The notes beneath the pieces are model-generated. The model was not told where the DNA came from and did no database searches. It was given only the letters and a program-made list of their open reading frames with translations. The position numbers were made by a program, and so were the translations under genes. Positions 9,880 to 20,984 of a stretch of DNA of 64,000 nucleotides are shown piece by piece; position 1 is the stretch's first letter; the number at the start of each line of letters is the position of its first letter. Source of the DNA: Dermacentor variabilis (taxonomy: Eukaryota > Arthropoda > Arachnida > Ixodida > Ixodidae); assembly GCF_050947875.1 (NCBI RefSeq), contig NC_134576.1:59586255-59650254 (forward strand), written 5' to 3'.

Positions 9880-12240
9880 TCAAATATATTTCAATTTCAT
9901 GATCCGGATCCGGGGTGACTACCTGTCCTAAGTAGATGTATCCCTTATCACATCCAGTACATCGCTACCTATCGTAACCTGATGTTCCCTTCCGAGACTT
10001 TTGAACATTACTTTATTTTCTGGAGGTTAATGCTTCGACCCACCCTTCTGCTTTGCCTCTCCAGGTCAGTGAGCATGCATTGCAATTGGTCCCCTGAGTT
10101 ACTAAGCAAGGCAATATCATCAGCAAATCGCAAGTTACTAAGGTATTCTCCATTAACTCTTATCCCCAATTCTTCCCAAACCAGGTCTCTAAATACCTTG
10201 TGTAAACAGGCTGTGAATAGCATGGGAGAAATCGTATCTCCCTGCCTGACGCATTTCTTTATTTGGATTTTGCTGCTTTCTTTATGGAAGGCTACGGTGG
10301 CTGTGGAGCCGCTATAGATATCCTTCAGTATTTTTACATACGGCTCGTCTACACCCTGATTCCGTAATGCCTTCATGACTGCGGAGGTGTCGACTGAATC
10401 AAACGCTTTCTCGTAACAATGAAAGCTATATATAAAGGTTGGTTGTATTCCGCATATTTCTCTATCACTTGATTGATAGTGTGAACATGGTCTATTGTTG
10501 AGTAGCCTTTACTGAATCCTGCCTGGTCCTTTGGTTGACAGAAGTCTAAGGTGTTCCTGATTTTACGTGCGATAACCTTAGTATATACTTTGTAGGCAAT
10601 GAACAGTAAGCTGAGCAGTCTATAACTTTTCAATTCTTTGGCGTCCCCTTTCTCATAGATTAGGATTATGTTAGCGTTCTTCCAAGATTCCGATACGCTC
10701 AAGGTCATGAGGCATTGCGTATATAGCGTGGCCAGTATTTCTAGAACAAATAGCCCGCCATCATTCAACAAATCTGCTGTAACCTGATCCTCCCCAGCTG
10801 CCTCCCCCTTTTGCATAGCTCCTATGGCTTTCTTTACTTCTTCCTGCGTGACTTGTGGGATTTGAATTGTTCTTGATTTCTCGCTTTCATTATCGTCGTG
10901 GGTGCCACTGGTACTGTATAAATCTCTTTAGAACTCCTCAGCCACTTGAGCTATCTCATCCATATTAGCAATGATATTGCCAACTTTGTCTCTTAACGCA
11001 TACATCTGATTCTTGTCTATTCCTAGTTGCTTCTTCCCTGATTTTAGGCTTCCTCCGTTCACGAGAGGATGCTAAATTTTATCCACATAAAACTTCCTTA
11101 TGTCAGCTGTCTTACGCTTGTTGATTAGCTTGGAAAGTTCTGCCAGTTTTATTCTTGCTGTAGGGTTAGAGGTTTTCCTACATTGGCATTTCTTAATGAG
11201 ATCTTTCGTCTCCTGCGATACCTCACTGGTATCCTGTATAACGAAGTTACCACCGACTTGTATTGCACACTTCGTAATGATGCCTATAATAATAAAATTT
11301 CTTCAATACTAAGGTCCTGTACCTGATTTAAAGCCGAATACCTGTTCTGTAGCTTGATCTGAAATTTCTCTATTTTCCCCTTTACCACTAACTCATTGAT
11401 CGGCTTCTTAAGCACCAGTTTCTTCCGTTCCCTCCTCATGTCTGGGCTATTTTCGAGGCCTTACCATCCTACGGTCACTGCAGCGCACCTTGACGAACAC
11501 GTCCACATCTTGAATGATGTCAGGGTTAGCGCAGAGTATGAGGTATATTCCATTTCTAGTCTAGCCATTCGGGCTCCTCCACGTCCGCTTTCGGCTATCC
11601 CGCTTGCGGAAGAAGGTATTATCCGCATATTATTCTGTTCTGCCAACTATACTGATAACTCTTCCGTACTATTCCAAGAGCCTATGCCATATTCCCCCAC
11701 TGACTTGTCTCCAGCCTGCTTCTTGCCTACTCTGGAATTGAAGTCGCCCATCAGTATAATGTATTTTCTTTTGATTTTACCCATCGCCGATTCATCATCT
11801 TCATCGAAGCTTTCGACTTCCTCATCATCATCACTGGATCTAGAGCATAGGCCTGTACGACCTTCAATTTGTACCTCTTAAGTTTCACAAGAAGACCTGC
11901 CACCCTCTCATTAATGCTATAGAATTCCTGTATGTTACCCTCTATATCCTTATTAATCAAGAATCTGACTCGTAGTTCTCGTCTCGCCACTAAGCCGCGG
12001 TAGCACAGGACGTGCCCGCTTTTTAGCACTGCATAGGCTTCTTTTGTCCTTCTAACTTCACAGAGCCCTATTTTATCCCGTTTACTGCCCTCCAATTCCT
12101 CCATTGGCACTGCTAGGCTCGACTCACTAGATGAGGTTCTAGCGTTAAACGTTTCCAGCTTCAGATTCCAATGGCGGCCTGTTCAAAACCAGGTATTCTT
12201 AGCACCCCCTTCTGCATCACAGGTCTGACCGCCGCTGTGG
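9880..12240 (-). mobile_element. RTE LINE ORF2 (endonuclease-RT), decayed
   Basis: On the minus strand, EN segments lie at 11751-12110 (KIGLCEVRRTKEA, LCYRGL, INERVAGL) and 11461-11646. RT segments lie at 10373-10816 (WKNANIILIYEKGD, FCQPKDQAGFSKGYSTIDH) and 10008-10376 (CVRQGDTISPMLF, LRFADDIALLS). A YLGQ motif is at about 9930. Domain order EN then RT without RNase H, with R-Q-G-D-x-I-S-P and F-A-D-D-I, is diagnostic of RTE. Frameshifts and stops separate the pieces. The copy lacks its 3' end, unusual for target-primed insertion, so a deletion after insertion is likely. Confidence 0.8.
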
Positions 12241-12459
12241 TCAGTTGCTTGGCAGTCGCTGTAGTCTGAGGGCCGGGGATTGATTGTTGTATTCATATAG
12301 GAGGTTGTGGCCAAGTACTAGACCAGGGTGGCCAATCCTACTCTGGTGAGGGAGTGCGTTACCAATTCTGGTCAGTGGTGACCGGTTCTCGTTAGCAATT
12401 CGGGCCTGTTTATGCAATTTTATCAACATGCTGATTTTCTTTTTTAATCCGGGGAAAAA

Positions 12460-12535
12460 TTGCGTGGCACCGGGATTCGAGCCCCGGTCCTGTTGCATGC
12501 GAGGCGGATATTGTACCTCTACGCCCCCGTAACTC
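12460..12535 (-). repeat. tRNA-like Pol III module (SINE-type head)
   Basis: On the minus strand an A-box-like GGCGTAGAGGT is followed about 42 nt later by a B-box-like GGCTCGAATCCC, ending GGTGCCACGC. Spacing fits a tRNA-derived promoter, but the acceptor stem does not pair well, so this is not called as a functional tRNA. It lies upstream of the minus-strand RTE and may be a SINE head or part of its 5' region. Confidence 0.45.
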
Positions 12536-12565
12536 TCATATATAACTATATATGCTATCTAAATA

Positions 12566-12567
<2 letters not shown>

Positions 12568-12636
<69 letters not shown>
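12568..12636. repeat. (TA)n microsatellite
   Basis: Uninterrupted TA run of about 69 bp, next to the tRNA-like module. Confidence 0.95.
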
Positions 12637-12637
<1 letters not shown>

Positions 12638-13509
12638 CACGAGCGACGTTCCCCGAGCAAGCGCACTTGAGACGTTTACCAACCAGAAAGCACTGGAGAG
12701 GTAGGCCCACTATAGCGTCCCTCTTCTTCGCTACACCTACCCCCTTGGACGAACGAAACTGGGTCTGTCCGTCGACGTAACAGGCTCTCCCTATAAGTTG
12801 ATTATAGTACGACTTGAGGCGCTCGACGTTGGCCGTGTCTCGTCTACGAAGGCCCTTGTTCGAAGTCGGTTAAACGGATTCGACCAGGTAGCTGATGGGA
12901 GAGGCGCATCCCAAGACATGGCATGGCCCTTCATACTTCTTTAGTAGTTCTGAATAGAGACGAGGTGCACAAGAAGGAAACGAGATCTGCGCAATCGCTC
13001 CAACTTCATGATGGAATTGGGGCTCACGCTACCGCAACGACAGTGGTCACAAAAGTCCCCTTCTTGACGCAGGTTTTCGTCCTGTGGTTCGTTTTGGCGC
13101 TTCAGCTGGGCTTCATGGGCAGCCAGCTGTTCCTGGCTGATCACAAAAGCGCACCCGCCCAGATGCTATCCATGGCCCTTAGCGATTCTTCGTTGTCACC
13201 TCACAAAAGCCGTTCCTTGCGAAATAAAGTCGGCTTTTTCATCTGGCAACATCGAGCAACTATGTGCGAGAGACAACCGCATCCACTACGTATTCAGCCA
13301 CCGGACTTGGGCGAGTTGGGGCGTGCAACCGCAACGACAGTGGTCACCAAGATCCCCTTCTTGACGCACGTCAGTTACCTTACGAACACGGCTTGTCAGC
13401 TCTGAAAAGCGCTGCTTTCTTACGGTGTCGTGCCCCCCTTGTGTTATTGGAACTTTTGGTGGGCTGTTGTGTGCAATCTTAACTCACTACATCAAAGCTC
13501 AAACAGTTA
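12637..13509. repeat. Unclassified region with a 41-bp direct repeat
   Basis: A 41-bp segment at 13031-13071, starting ACCGCAACGACAGTGGTCAC, recurs at 13328-13368 with three mismatches, 297 bp apart. The open frames covering it lack known motifs. This could be two units of a diverged tandem repeat or part of a transposon interior I cannot name. Confidence 0.4.
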
Positions 13510-14190
13510 ACCAAATGAAGTTTCACTGCCACCCATTGAAACTATTCGAAGGGCTATATCCCATCTAGAAACATCGCTAAGTTCCATTCTGCCCGAAATT
13601 TCTTTAATCTGAGCATCACACAATACCATCAAGACCCTAGTGAGCAGCCCTTGGGCTCGTGCAGATGCCCTGGAGAATGTTTTCCAGTTGACTGAGTTAA
13701 ACGAAATAGGTTTCATGGCGGATGTGAATGGTAGCCTTGCAAAACTTTCCAATGAAATCAAAGTTCTTACGAAAAATGCAATTATGCGGAAAATCGCCTG
13801 AGTCGTTCGAACTTACTTTTTTTCTGGAATTCAAGACCCAAAACGGCAGACTTGGTTTCAGTCGCAGACAAAAGTAGTATAAGTCTGCTCCAAAAAAACT
13901 CGGTGTATCCTTAAGTACAGACGGCTTGGATCATGCACACCAGTTTGATCGCTACCAACGAGACAAAACTAGGCCTATTATTGGAAACTATGCAATATTT
14001 AAACATATGTCAAGAATCCTTACAGTGGCCTCTGAGCTCACAGGCACGAATTTTTCGATTGGCGGGGACTTCTCAGCCAGAGTTCGACAGGGGCGCAGGA
14101 AACTATCTTCATAAACAACAGAGCTGCAGAACATTTAAACTTCGCTTTTACAGGTTGCTGCTTGACGGCAAGCAATTCATGTAGAATGCT
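13510..14190 (+). pseudogene. LINE ORF1 remnant (nucleic-acid-binding domain)
   Basis: Plus-strand fragments in shifting frames read FSGIQDPKRQTWF (about 13815-13855), DHAHQFDRYQRDKTRP (about 13929-13976) and RQGRRKL near 14090, matching the conserved order in the C-terminal half of LINE ORF1 proteins (H-R-x-G motif, R-P-I-I-x-x-F, then a basic R-x-A-R-K-L stretch). A helical region at about 13520-13800 precedes it. Frame breaks show it is dead. No ORF2 is recognised downstream; the 14200-14750 stretch is AT-rich with no clear motifs. Confidence 0.5.
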
Positions 14191-14754
14191 GAGTCTGATT
14201 GTATAGTTTACCTGAGGGCATACAGTCAGCTGCGTTTTTGCATGTGTGCGGTTCCCTCTTCCCCTCCCCCCAGATCTGCCTCGCCCCGATCACTGTTGTT
14301 GTTTATAAAAATATGTGCGCTTGCTCACAATCGTGCGTAGTTATCTGCCTGAAAAGATGCCATATCTATTTAGAAAGAAAACAATACTGACATCACCATA
14401 CCTGCATAAACTTTTCTGCATCCAAATATTGCTGACCACGAGCTACTACATGATTTTTATTTTAATAATTACAGATACTGCAGACCCTTTCCGGGACCAA
14501 GCAAGAGTTGTACATCAGTGAGTACGAAAACAGTACAACGCATAAAAATTAATCAAAACAAAGGCAATCACTGCAGAAACGCAAACACTATAGAGATAGC
14601 ACTGACACAACAATGGCACCAGAGAAAAAACACTCAGCTAGACGGAAATGTAAACTATTAAAACTTAGAAAACGCCGTTGCCTCTCTTTCCTTTAGAAAT
14701 GAATTAAGTGGCATACAATTCACTAAAATGCTCGGTAATTAATAAAGGGAAAAT

Positions 14755-14965
14755 CAGACATCCACCTAATCATAACACTTGCTACAACGGAAACCACCCA
14801 TACGGGTTTCCTAGAAAGAAAAGCCTAGCAGTGGAAATAAAATTCGCCCTCGTCCGAGAATCGAACCCGTGACCACCGCTATGCCGGGGCAGCTGCTCTG
14901 CCATCCACGCTAACCAGGCGACTGGCAGTTGGCAGGGCGAAGTCGAAATTGTTGAACTCTAAGCA
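14755..14965 (-). mobile_element. tRNA-derived SINE (single copy)
   Basis: In minus orientation it starts with GCCTGGTTAGCGTGGATGGC (A box), continues through GCTGCCCCGGCATAGCGG, and carries the B box GGGTTCGATTCTCGG. The body contains GGAAACCC-type hairpin sequence around the trinucleotide TAT and ends in GGATGTCTGATTTTCCC. It is the same family as the tandem array at 27191-28485, possibly the tick family called Ruka; I cannot confirm the name. Confidence 0.8.
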
Positions 14966-15129
14966 AGGACAAGCCTTTCACAGAAAAGTCTTGCGAAAAC
15001 CCGTAAGGTGTAAAGACGTTTAAATAAAGGGAAAATGAAGACCTGGACCCAAACATTTCGACAACACAAGCGGGTACATGTATGGGACCAAGAAATTATA
15101 TTTCCACATGCCTCACGGGCTCAAAAGAA

Positions 15130-15480
15130 ACCAAACAAGCATGGTGCAGCGGATTTACCTTGGTGTGAGCATTCACCAGCTGTTATAGACACCTGATAGG
15201 TTGCAGTGATACTAGCCCAAACTGTGAATACTGTAAGATACCAGAAATACTTCATTATATATTTTGCGTTTGTCCCGCGTGCGCGCAATAACGACAGCAA
15301 CGGCTCTCTTCCATTGCAAACATCGATAAGAGTGCGCTATCAGACGAGTTTCCTTTATGTCCTCGGCCTAATGCAAACAGTGCATCCCTGACAACAGGTG
15401 CCGCTATAACCTTTCTTCAAGCCACTGGGCAGGCAAACGATGGTCCTGTGGCGTTACGACGCATCATCCTCCAACCATTA
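15130..15480 (+). pseudogene. I-clade-type LINE C-terminal zinc-finger fragment
   Basis: The plus strand reads SPNCEYCKIPEILHY, FCVCPACAQ, then after one stop a continuous segment through IANIDKSALSDEF and LCPRPNANSASLTTG. The arrangement C-x2-C ... H ... C-x-C-P is the Cys/His finger that follows RNase H in I-clade and related LINEs. It is a 5'-truncated 3' end with at least one stop. Confidence 0.6.
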
Positions 15481-15535
15481 TCAACGCTGCAACTCCGCAG
15501 GCGGTATCACCGCCGCTATCTCTGGTGTCCGCTCC

Positions 15536-15805
15536 AGCCTTTTATGATCGACCTCTCAAATCTAGGAAACATTCAAGCGTGCTTTTCCATGACGAAATTA
15601 TTTCTGTCCTTCCAGAAAAAGGCTTTTATGATCAGCCTGGACCTCGATCTGTCAGGTGTGGGAAAAATTCAAGCGTCCTTTCCCATCTTGAGATGATTTC
15701 CCTCATCATTAAAAATGCTGTAATGATCAGCCTGGACTTCGACTTGTTAATTGTTGGAAATATTCCAGCGGGCTTTCACATGTCGAGATAATCAACCTCC
15801 TTGCA
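15536..15805 (+). repeat. Three-unit ~90-bp tandem repeat
   Basis: Units begin at about 15539, 15626 and 15717. Each contains TTTATGATC (or TGTAATGATC), GGAAA-ATTC-AGCG and a conserved 3' half. In one frame units 1 and 2 translate as tandem peptides starting FYDRPLKSRK and FYDQPGPRSVRC, both followed by SSVL; unit 3 is in another frame. The repeat directly follows the LINE C-terminal fragment and may be its 3' UTR or terminal coding repeats. Confidence 0.6.
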
Positions 15806-15829
15806 GAAATAGCGTCACCCCTCTACGCC

Positions 15830-16170
15830 CTAAAGAGGCACACAGGGAAGGACCCAAAATAGAACACACAAACGGGAAAAGATAGTGGACTTCGCAACCT
15901 GACAAAGGCACTCACACTTCCACAAGTTCCACAAGCTTTCCAAAAAAAGAACATCGACAAACACAAGACTGCGAGGAATTATTTACTGCCGTCTTGGCCC
16001 CCGTGCTAGGCAGAACGCTGGAAACTCGAACAGAGTCACAATTATATACCCTTGAAGTGAATAAATTCTTGTCCACACTGTTTCTTCATCACCATGCCCG
16101 CCTTATTCTCTGTCTCCTGATTCTTGCGGTGACGAGCCACTTCACCTGATCCATATCCTATCAGCTGGTT
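15830..16170 (+). repeat. Dispersed repeat, homologous to 30738-31060
   Basis: Shares ordered blocks with 30738-31060: GACTTC(A)CAA, AAAGGCACT-ACACTTCCACAAG, GGC(C)CCCGTG-TAGGCAG, and CACCATGCCCGC or CACGATGCCCGC. It precedes Mag-like Gypsy gag sequence here, but the other copy precedes a TATA-containing repeat. The family is not identified; it may be retroelement 5' sequence. Confidence 0.45.
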
Positions 16171-16429
16171 GGCAGCAATAGGATACCCCACCCTCCGTCC
16201 TGGCATGAGCAGGATCGTGAGGGCTTCACTTTCTTAGAGAGTTTGTCACGTTTGATCTCGTGTGTTTTCTGAAATGCAAATTAGATTCTGTACATGCAGG
16301 CTCGCTCCGAACGTTTCCACAAGTCACCGCAGAGTAGAAGTCCTCATTCGGAACTGGCCACGAATTTGGGCGAAATGAGAATGCTAGGGTTGTTATTACT
16401 TTGTGAAGAACTGGGAACTAGGTTCCGGG

Positions 16430-17937
16430 AAAGTCAGAGAAAGCCGCAACTTATTGAGGTGATTTAGAAGTGCAAGGACGAAATTTCAGAAGGATGGGGA
16501 AGAGGTAGAGAAACGCGCTAAGAAGCTCAACAGAACACTGCAGAAGAAACGACAGGAATAGAAAAAGAAAAGCAAGAAGCTGTGCAAATGCGGCAGAAGA
16601 AAAGCAGAGACCTGATCAAAAGGAAACTGCAGAAAGAAAGGAACGAGAGGTACAGAGAGCCCGCAAACTAATGTTAAAGGAACTATACGTTCAGCGGGAT
16701 CTGGCGAGGCACTCTGCAAATAACCTGTCAATCGATGAAAGACGTTCAGGCGAATAAGGAGTCAAAATAAGGGATCTCATGCCATCGCACACGGTGAGCG
16801 ATGACACAGGCTGGCTTCTCGTCACTTCTGAACGAACCTGCGAGAAAAAGGGGTTGTCACTAGAAAGGCGCCCACAAAAGATTCTGACCGTTCTTCCTGG
16901 CGAAGCAGCGGAAATAACTATAAGGCTAACGAGAGGCGATGCATATGACTAGTAGAAAGTAAAAGCTGCGTTACTAAGGAAATATTGGCTCTCCACAGTG
17001 GCTTTCGGCCGTCGTTTTCAGGATGAGGCTAGGACATCAGGGGAGTCTTTTCAAGATTTCACTTCTAAGGTGAAAGCCAATTTTAGTGGCTTAAACAGGA
17101 AGATGGATTCGGCTGTCACGACAAGATTGTTGAATTAAACTGCAAGAAGCGGTTCTATGGGTCCTTGAGTGTATTCAAGATAGGTTGGGCGAAAGAGGCT
17201 CGGAACGTGCTACAGTTCTAGCAGATGAATTGGCCGCACATCACAAATGTTTAAATATACGTGTTAGGCCTTTCACTTAGTTCAGCAAAGACAAAAACCG
17301 GTGCCCCTTTCACAATAAGAAAGCTGGAGGTGGCACAAAAGACATGCAGACCGATAATTCAGTACAAATTAACACTGCAGGAAAGGACGAAAGAAAAACA
17401 AAGAATGCGTTTCAAGCTAGAAAACCGGTTGTCTGTTTTGGTGCCACGAGCTTGGACACCTTGCGATCGGCTGTTGGAAGCCTAGAATTGTTTTTTTTTT
17501 CTTTCGTGAATGGCGACGACGCAACATGGCGTGGACCCTATGTTCGCGACCTAGCAGTGAATGGAATGCCATACAAGGCACTTCCAGACTCAGCTGCGAC
17601 AATCTGAGGACAAACCTGAGAATTTCACCGGGGAATGTACGTGGATCGGCAAGTGGCCGAGCATAAAAATGTTTGACTGCCCATAGCCAGGGCGAGGATG
17701 AGGAGCCACACTACTGCTGAATGAAGGGGCTATATTGTAAAATGTGTCGAAACATTATATCTACTTGTTTTGAAATTGGTCGGAAATGCTGTTGAATAAT
17801 AAAGGGCTGAATTTTTGCGACGATACGGTCCAAGCTGTCTCACGTTCCAAGGCTCAGGTGGTGGCGGCGGAGATAAAGCACAGCAACGAAGGGAAAAATA
17901 TGCCTAGTGACATACACACTCAGGAAGCACAGCAGAT
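16430..17937 (+). pseudogene. Mag-like Gypsy gag-protease remnant
   Basis: The first part (16470-16740) is a Lys/Glu/Arg-rich helical stretch like the start of gag at 62800. The next part (about 16840-17080) reads CEKKGLSLERRPQKILTVLP, GEAAEITIRL and AFGRRFQDEA, clearly paralogous to the gag at 63030-63240. Further on, a protease-like segment gives PYVRDLAVNG and LPDSAATI at about 17540-17605. Stops and frameshifts are frequent. The element is interrupted by the minus-strand LINE at 17938-22239, and some of 22240-22760 may be its continuation, but I see no diagnostic pol motif there. Confidence 0.7.
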
Positions 17938-18294
17938 ATCAATCAATCAAATGTTTTATTTCCAACAAACTTGTTGGGGGTCCTCCAGGCGAAAAGCTGC
18001 GACATACAGCTTGAATGTGCCTGAAGGCCCTCACATGGCAGCAGTACAAATGCAATATACAATGCAATGGGTTACATTTACAATAATTACAAAGATCACA
18101 TTTCAAAAATTTCTTTACAAAAATATGTCCTAAGCTGTTTTCGAGTCAAGGTATTTGTCATAACAATTTCTTTCCCAAATTTATTAAACAGTGAAGGTAG
18201 GGTGTGTCTTAGCGACTGCATGAGGTAATTTGTACGCCTGTACGGTACTAACCACCTGTCTTTGCTGCGGGTACGCGCATCACTTTTGTCATAT

Positions 18295-20940
18295 TCAAGT
18301 CGTGACGTATTTTTTAAAATTTTCGGAGCCGAAGTAGAAAGAATGCAGTAGCCTGTATTCGTAAATGTTAGTTACTTGTATTATGTTATAACTTTCAAAA
18401 AGTTGCGCAGTAGAATGGAAATAAGGTACATTCGCTACATGTCGAAGTGCTCGTTTTTGAAGTTGAAGAAGTGCATGAAGATTACGTTTCGTGGTGGTAG
18501 CCCATACAAGCGCACAATAATTCAGATGTGATTGAAACAAGGCATAATATATGTACAACTTTACTTTCTCTGGGAAAAAATGACGGCAACGGGACAATGC
18601 ACCTGCGGCAGATGACAATGATTTCATAATTTGTTCAATGTGATATGTCCAGTTCATATCTTCTGACAGCGTCACGCCCAATACTTTGTATTTGGTTACA
18701 ATCTCAATGGGCGCGCCATCCAACAATAATTCTTCATTTAAATAAGACTGCCTGCCTCTTGCCTTGAACAGTATGGCCTTTGATTTGGAGCTATTAATTG
18801 TTAGAGCGTTATCACGAGACCAACTCGACAATATAGAAAGGATACTGCGCGATCTTCGTAACAGATCATCAAGATAATTGTCAGAGACAAACAGGCTCGT
18901 ATCATCAGCGTATAGTACAATACATGTGTCACTTACTATTTCAGCAATATCGTTAACATAGATATTAAACAAAATCGGGCCTAAAACGCTACCCTGGGGC
19001 ACACCTGATTTAATTTCCCTATATGAAGAGCAGTATTTTTCGATAGCAACGCACTGCGTCCGCCCAGACAGATAAGATTGAAAGAGCTGATTTGCCACGC
19101 CACGGATACCATATCCTTCTAGTTTACTTATTAAGATTTGATGACTTAAACGATCAAATGCCTTGCTATAATCAATAAATATACCCAACGTTAGTTTTCC
19201 CGCATCAATATTATTAATTATTAGTTCTTTTTGGCGTAACAAAGCTGTTTCGGTTGACCTGCCCGAGCGGAATCCGTGTTGACATTCAGAAAGAATGTCA
19301 TTCTTCGCAAAGAAATTGTTAATGCGTGCAGAAATCAGTTTTTCTAAACCCTTAGAAAAAGCGGATAAAATGGAAATAGGCCTATAATTCCCCAGGTCAT
19401 TTCGGTTCCCACCTTTGAAAATAACTGACACCCTTGCTTTCTTCATATTTGTTGGAAAATGTCCCGATTCCATAACAAGGTTAAACACAAATGCGAGATG
19501 AACTGCGATGACATCGATTACAAATTTTATAGGCCTGATTTGAATGCCGTCTGCATCAACAGCATTGCTGTTTTTTAAGCCCAAAAATATACGACAAATT
19601 TCGGCAACGTCAGTCGGCTCGAGAAAAATGCTGTGCGTACATCTCTTAACAGTAGTACCACTGACCGTGTTATTTGATGATGTCGTCATGTTCACAAAGT
19701 GTTCATTGAAACGTTCGGTTAAGAGGATGCCCGACACCTTTTCATTATTCACGGTTATCTCACGTAAACTGCGATTCACATTCCCCTGTCTGATTGCATC
19801 ATTGATAATTGTCCAAGTCTTTTCTGGATTTTTTCTCTGCACGGCTGCAAAGAGGCTCTCGTAATAGAGTGCCTTAGCTTTTCGCAGTTCTTTATTTAGT
19901 GTATTCCTTAACTTCCTAAATGCAACGAGATGACTTTGCTGACGCGTACGTAGAAATTTATTGAACATCCTATTTTTTTTGTTAATCATTCTAACATGCT
20001 GTGGTTGCACCCACGGCTTTCTAATGAGTTTTTTTACCTTTCCTGTTTTAAGCGGGAAAGACAAATTGTATAGGCGACTGAAAATGGACAGAAATTCATC
20101 GTACGCTTGACTAGCATCTTTCTTGTTATAGAGAGAAGACCAGTCTGTGCGCAAAGCAAGTGCGCGAAAGTGTTCCATATTTTCGCCTGACAGGCATCTG
20201 TAGCTGAACGTGGTATCAGGTAAAGTTCTTTCGTGAATATAAAATGAGCATATTATGAATATCGGACAATGATCACTGATATCATAGCTGATAGTCCCGG
20301 CTGTGTAAATCTCTGCACCAGCGTTAACAATGAAATTGTCGAGACCTGATTGACAAGATGGTGTCACGCGAGTAGGTGTCGTAATAACGCTGCAGAAACC
20401 GGAAGAATTGATTACATTAGTCACTGCACGAGTTGGAGCGCTTTCATCAAGCACGTTAATGTTGAAGTCACCACCAAGAAGCACTTTGTAATTGTGAAAA
20501 GTAGCATGCTCTGATAGCTTTTCAGTAAATTCTAAGAAATTAGATATATTACCAGTAGGTGGTCGGTACATCACAACAAACAGGTTATTGTCAGATTTAA
20601 CGCTTAGCACTTCGTAATGTGGCGTGACGCAGGTGAATTCCTCAAGCACATCACACTGTATGCCGCGCTTGACATGCAATGCTACACCGCCCCCACGTTT
20701 ATCGGTGCGATTAATAAAGAAATGTCTGTAACCATCTATGATCAGCATTTCACTGTGTTCCTGATACCACGTTTCAGAGAACATGATAATGTCAAATGGA
20801 AAAGTAAACTCGGCTAGAAACATAGTTAGTATGTCGTGCTTATAGGCAAGTGAACGCGCATTCACGTGAAGCGCGGAAATGTTTTTTGCGTGTGCGGGCA
20901 GAGCAATTTCGCTTGGAAAGCTATACTCACGATACATCAT
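18295..20940 (-). CDS. CR1-like LINE ORF2: APE endonuclease and reverse transcriptase
   Basis: This protein nicks target DNA and copies the LINE RNA. The start is the ATG at 20940 (MMYREYS); an earlier in-frame TTG is less likely. The APE-type endonuclease occupies roughly residues 20-225 with NARSL, SETW, RGGGVALH, YRPP, GGDFNI and a final SDH. The RT spans about residues 460-760 with NYRPISILS, QHGFRSGRSTETALL, IDYSKAFDRLSH, SGVPQGSVLGPILFNIY and the catalytic YADDTS at about residue 677. The C-terminal region carries YKVLGVTLSEDMNW and LVWATTTKRN. There is no RNase H. At 881 aa it is close to normal for CR1/Jockey-type ORF2. All catalytic motifs are present with no internal stop, so it could still encode active enzyme. 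Confidence 0.9.
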   Translation of the reverse strand: MMYREYSFPSEIALPAHAKNISALHVNARSLAYKHDILTMFLAEFTFPFDIIMFSETWYQEHSEMLIIDGYRHFFINRTDKRGGGVALHVKRGIQCDVLEEFTCVTPHYEVLSVKSDNNLFVVMYRPPTGNISNFLEFTEKLSEHATFHNYKVLLGGDFNINVLDESAPTRAVTNVINSSGFCSVITTPTRVTPSCQSGLDNFIVNAGAEIYTAGTISYDISDHCPIFIICSFYIHERTLPDTTFSYRCLSGENMEHFRALALRTDWSSLYNKKDASQAYDEFLSIFSRLYNLSFPLKTGKVKKLIRKPWVQPQHVRMINKKNRMFNKFLRTRQQSHLVAFRKLRNTLNKELRKAKALYYESLFAAVQRKNPEKTWTIINDAIRQGNVNRSLREITVNNEKVSGILLTERFNEHFVNMTTSSNNTVSGTTVKRCTHSIFLEPTDVAEICRIFLGLKNSNAVDADGIQIRPIKFVIDVIAVHLAFVFNLVMESGHFPTNMKKARVSVIFKGGNRNDLGNYRPISILSAFSKGLEKLISARINNFFAKNDILSECQHGFRSGRSTETALLRQKELIINNIDAGKLTLGIFIDYSKAFDRLSHQILISKLEGYGIRGVANQLFQSYLSGRTQCVAIEKYCSSYREIKSGVPQGSVLGPILFNIYVNDIAEIVSDTCIVLYADDTSLFVSDNYLDDLLRRSRSILSILSSWSRDNALTINSSKSKAILFKARGRQSYLNEELLLDGAPIEIVTKYKVLGVTLSEDMNWTYHIEQIMKSLSSAAGALSRCRHFFPEKVKLYIYYALFQSHLNYCALVWATTTKRNLHALLQLQKRALRHVANVPYFHSTAQLFESYNIIQVTNIYEYRLLHSFYFGSENFKKYVTT

Positions 20941-20984
20941 GTAGTCAAAAGAGAGCAAAGTTGATATTCTTTAGACGCTGCAGT

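Noticed and set aside
19544..19864. 106-aa plus-strand frame
   Set aside because: Antisense to the intact LINE ORF2.
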